Below, one piece after another: positions 31,354 through 33,062 of a stretch of DNA of 33,062 nt. The stretch is from Rhizobiaceae bacterium. Its GTDB lineage: Bacteria > Pseudomonadota > Alphaproteobacteria > Rhizobiales > Rhizobiaceae. The notes below the pieces were generated by a model. The model searched no databases, was not told the origin of the DNA, and saw nothing but the letters and a program-made list of their open reading frames with translations. How positions within the stretch are numbered: the first letter of the stretch is position 1; each line of letters begins with the position of its first letter. The stretch is from the NCBI GenBank assembly GCA_020628035.1, contig JAHDFS010000005.1, positions 1 through 33,062 of the forward strand, written 5' to 3'. A program made the translations under genes and the position numbers.

Positions 31354-31698
31354 TTATCGGGCAATTGTCTCGGGTATTTTTTGCTTTAACAGACCTATCG
31401 CGATATCATTTAGAATATCCAATGTTGCGCCACCAATGGACGCTGATAAGGCCTTGATTTTCATCCAATCCTCGTCTTCCCGAATGGCCTGAACAAAATC
31501 ATGTCCTTTACTGGTCATACGATAGGCATGATTTTCATAACATTTAAGATATCCAGCTTCGACAAGGAGTTCGCAATAGGCGAACTTCTTCTCCTCTTCT
31601 GCAGTCGCATCAACCAAAAGCGCAACCACCATGAACCATTCCTCAGAACGTTCAAAATCTATCAGCAAATCTCTGATGTAATCGTTATCTCGGATCAA
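31354..31698 (-). CDS. DUF2513-family protein
   Basis: A 114-aa protein. RDNDYIRDLLIDFERSE opens it, and the central LLVEAGYLK with MTSKGHDFVQAIREDEDW are the DUF2513 signature (lvEAGLi ... lT..GhdFld..r.d..W). The C-terminal helix GGATLDILNDIAIGLLKQK fits as well. DUF2513 proteins are often in phages or plasmids and their function is unknown. The start is TTG with GGAG 7 bases upstream. Nothing else here indicates a prophage. Confidence 0.75.
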   Translation of the reverse strand: MIRDNDYIRDLLIDFERSEEWFMVVALLVDATAEEEKKFAYCELLVEAGYLKCYENHAYRMTSKGHDFVQAIREDEDWMKIKALSASIGGATLDILNDIAIGLLKQKIPETIAR

Positions 31699-31868
31699 AA
31701 CCCTTCTCCGCAGTAAGTAGTTTTGTAGTATATGATAAGTATTTTAACAGCATTTATCGGCAACTTATATTACTAAATTTAGTAATATTGTCGCTTTTTA
31801 GTTGTGAATTTTAAATAGAACAGCATTTTTAAAACAAAGATATCTGATGCAAACAAACTGTTTAAAAA

Positions 31869-32384
31869 TTAGCAAAAAAGCCAAACACTAAAGAGCTGTA
31901 GAAATAGTCCCAAAAAGATAAAACCAATTCCCCATTCCACGAGATGGAGTGCACGGATCTGTTCTCTGTCAACTCTCAAGCTATCAGAACTTAAGAAGTT
32001 GAAGTGTTCCGAGATTAATTCATTTAATACAATAAACTGTGATGCAAGTTGTTGTTTTTCGTTAATTAGTATTCGAATTTGATGTTGGTTCAGATCCCGT
32101 TCCACCAATTGATTTTTTAACGGGGAAGCCAAATAAGAATGTAGGTCGCTTTCCAGCGAGTTTTTCCTAACCTCAAACTCTCGATCTATTCGTTCGAACT
32201 GCTTACGAAGTTGATCCCTATTGATCTTAAAAGCTTCAGAGTTTTGCTTGTTTAACCATATTTCTGTCGCGAGAAAACCGAATCCAATAATATCGCAAAT
32301 TAAGCCAAAGAAAGCCCATCCTTGAGTTCCAAATCCGGCTTGCGTGCAAAGGAGTTCAAAACTATCTGCCCAACTTAATGTCAT
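31869..32384 (-). CDS. Membrane protein with two helices and a long coiled coil, unknown
   Basis: A 171-aa protein. A hydrophobic helix (about residues 22-41, GWAFFGLICDIIGFGFLATE) is followed by about 100 polar residues with heptad-like spacing (RDQLRKQFERIDREFEVRKN), then a second helix near the C-terminus (about residues 150-170, WGIGFIFLGLFLQLFSVWLF). I do not recognise it. The gene is notably AT-rich and its codon use differs from the neighbours, which suggests recent acquisition. It stands alone. Confidence 0.6.
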   Translation of the reverse strand: MTLSWADSFELLCTQAGFGTQGWAFFGLICDIIGFGFLATEIWLNKQNSEAFKINRDQLRKQFERIDREFEVRKNSLESDLHSYLASPLKNQLVERDLNQHQIRILINEKQQLASQFIVLNELISEHFNFLSSDSLRVDREQIRALHLVEWGIGFIFLGLFLQLFSVWLFC

Positions 32385-32553
32385 TCTGGCCTCAATTGTT
32401 AAAGACGATTATATCGCCTGTTATACACAACAGTAAAACCATAAGTAATAATTTTGTAAATTTCTACAAAAAGTAGTAATCGACCCGCTCCAACTTGCCA
32501 ATCCATCCCCTCTATATTAGCCATTATGTCTTGGGAAATTGAGGAGAAACAGC

Positions 32554-33062
32554 ATGCCATCCTATGACATTTTGATCGCGTTTATTATGGCAACCGCCTT
32601 GTTTGGTTATATGCCGGGGCCAGCATTGTTATACGCCCCAGCGCGGACGATTGCGGGTGGCAAAAAAGCGGGCTTTATGGCAGCTTTAGGCTTGCATATT
32701 GGCGGCTATGTGCACGTTTTTGCAGCCGCATTTGGCTTGGCTGCTTTGTTCACCTTGGTGCCCGTGCTCTACACGGTTTTAAAGTTTGCAGGCGCGGCTT
32801 ATCTCATCTATTTGGGCGTAAAACTGATCGTCAGCAGACGTAATATCGAGATCGCGCCCGATGAGATTGCCAAGAAGTCCCCGCGTCGCGCCTGTTTTGA
32901 AAGCATGACGGTGGAAATCCTCAACCCAAAAACAGCGATTTTTTACTTGGCTTTCCTGCCGCAATTCACCGATGTCGCGGCAAGCTTTCCAATCTGGCTA
33001 CAGCTGGTGATTTTGGGCATTGTGGTCAATGTGGTGTTTTCGAGCGCGGATGTGATTTGCGT
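32554..33062 (+). CDS. LysE/RhtB-family exporter (4 of 4; cut by window edge)
   Basis: The first 169 codons of a six-helix LysE protein. YMPGPALLYAPARTIAGGKK and EILNPKTAIFYLAFLPQF are the family blocks; the position of the usual serine before PGP is methionine (YMPGP). GAGGAG lies 7 bases before the ATG. It is most like the copy at 18580 in its second block. The C-terminal part is outside the window. Confidence 0.9.
   Translation, partial: MPSYDILIAFIMATALFGYMPGPALLYAPARTIAGGKKAGFMAALGLHIGGYVHVFAAAFGLAALFTLVPVLYTVLKFAGAAYLIYLGVKLIVSRRNIEIAPDEIAKKSPRRACFESMTVEILNPKTAIFYLAFLPQFTDVAASFPIWLQLVILGIVVNVVFSSADVIC

Noticed and set aside
1-33062. CRISPR array, tRNA, rRNA, insertion sequence or prophage
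   Set aside because: No regularly spaced repeats, cloverleaf or rRNA-like sequence, transposase, integrase or phage structural gene was found by reading both strands.

Overview
The window looks like chromosomal DNA of an alphaproteobacterium, most likely a Hyphomicrobiales-type (Rhizobiales-like) and perhaps marine lineage. The pointers are the fused indolepyruvate ferredoxin oxidoreductase, the SigK/RskA-type ECF pair, GFA, PhzF and NIPSNAP housekeeping-accessory genes, several LysE/RhtB exporters and moderate G+C. I see no rRNA, tRNA, CRISPR array, transposase or integrase. The taxonomic call is inference from gene content only.

Left part (1-9.2 kb): a DUF218 protein cut by the edge, a flavodoxin-fold quinone reductase, and an ArsR/SRPBCC pair preceded by two copies of an ATACC-N4-GGTAT-type dyad that is a good operator candidate. 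Then come a universal stress protein, a membrane-anchored GltB-like glutamate synthase-domain protein, two unrecognised proteins, and a 1161-aa fused IorA/IorB oxidoreductase. From 9.3 to 11.5 kb the DNA is AT-rich and gene-poor. It carries a small EF-hand secreted protein and two further small ORFs with similar leaders, separated by strong stem-loops.

11.5-16.5 kb: a CcdA/thioredoxin pair, a secreted fasciclin protein and an ECF sigma/RskA anti-sigma pair lie on the same strand, with NIPSNAP, PPOX-flavoprotein and GFA genes inserted on the other strand. This repeats the functional content of the mycobacterial SigK regulon (fasciclin MPT70/MPT83 plus DipZ). It is followed by a methyltransferase, a PhzF protein and a LysE exporter.

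19.3-24.7 kb: a three-gene operon joined by ATGA overlaps encodes a secreted amidohydrolase, a His/Met-rich periplasmic protein and a MauG-type di-heme protein; it is the best candidate here for an undescribed system. Next to it is a PepSY/response regulator/histidine kinase operon. A separate small membrane protein gene shares almost the same promoter as that operon (a 17-bp box with one mismatch, identical 31-bp spacing and matching core elements), which points to a common regulon.

Right part (24.8-33 kb): an SDR, a second GFA protein, a tandem TauE/SafE pair, three more LysE/RhtB exporters (the last cut by the edge), a YbaK-type deacylase, a thermonuclease with a changed metal-ligand position, an SRPBCC protein, a GGCT protein with a 58-aa companion gene, a DUF2513 protein and an AT-rich membrane/coiled-coil protein.
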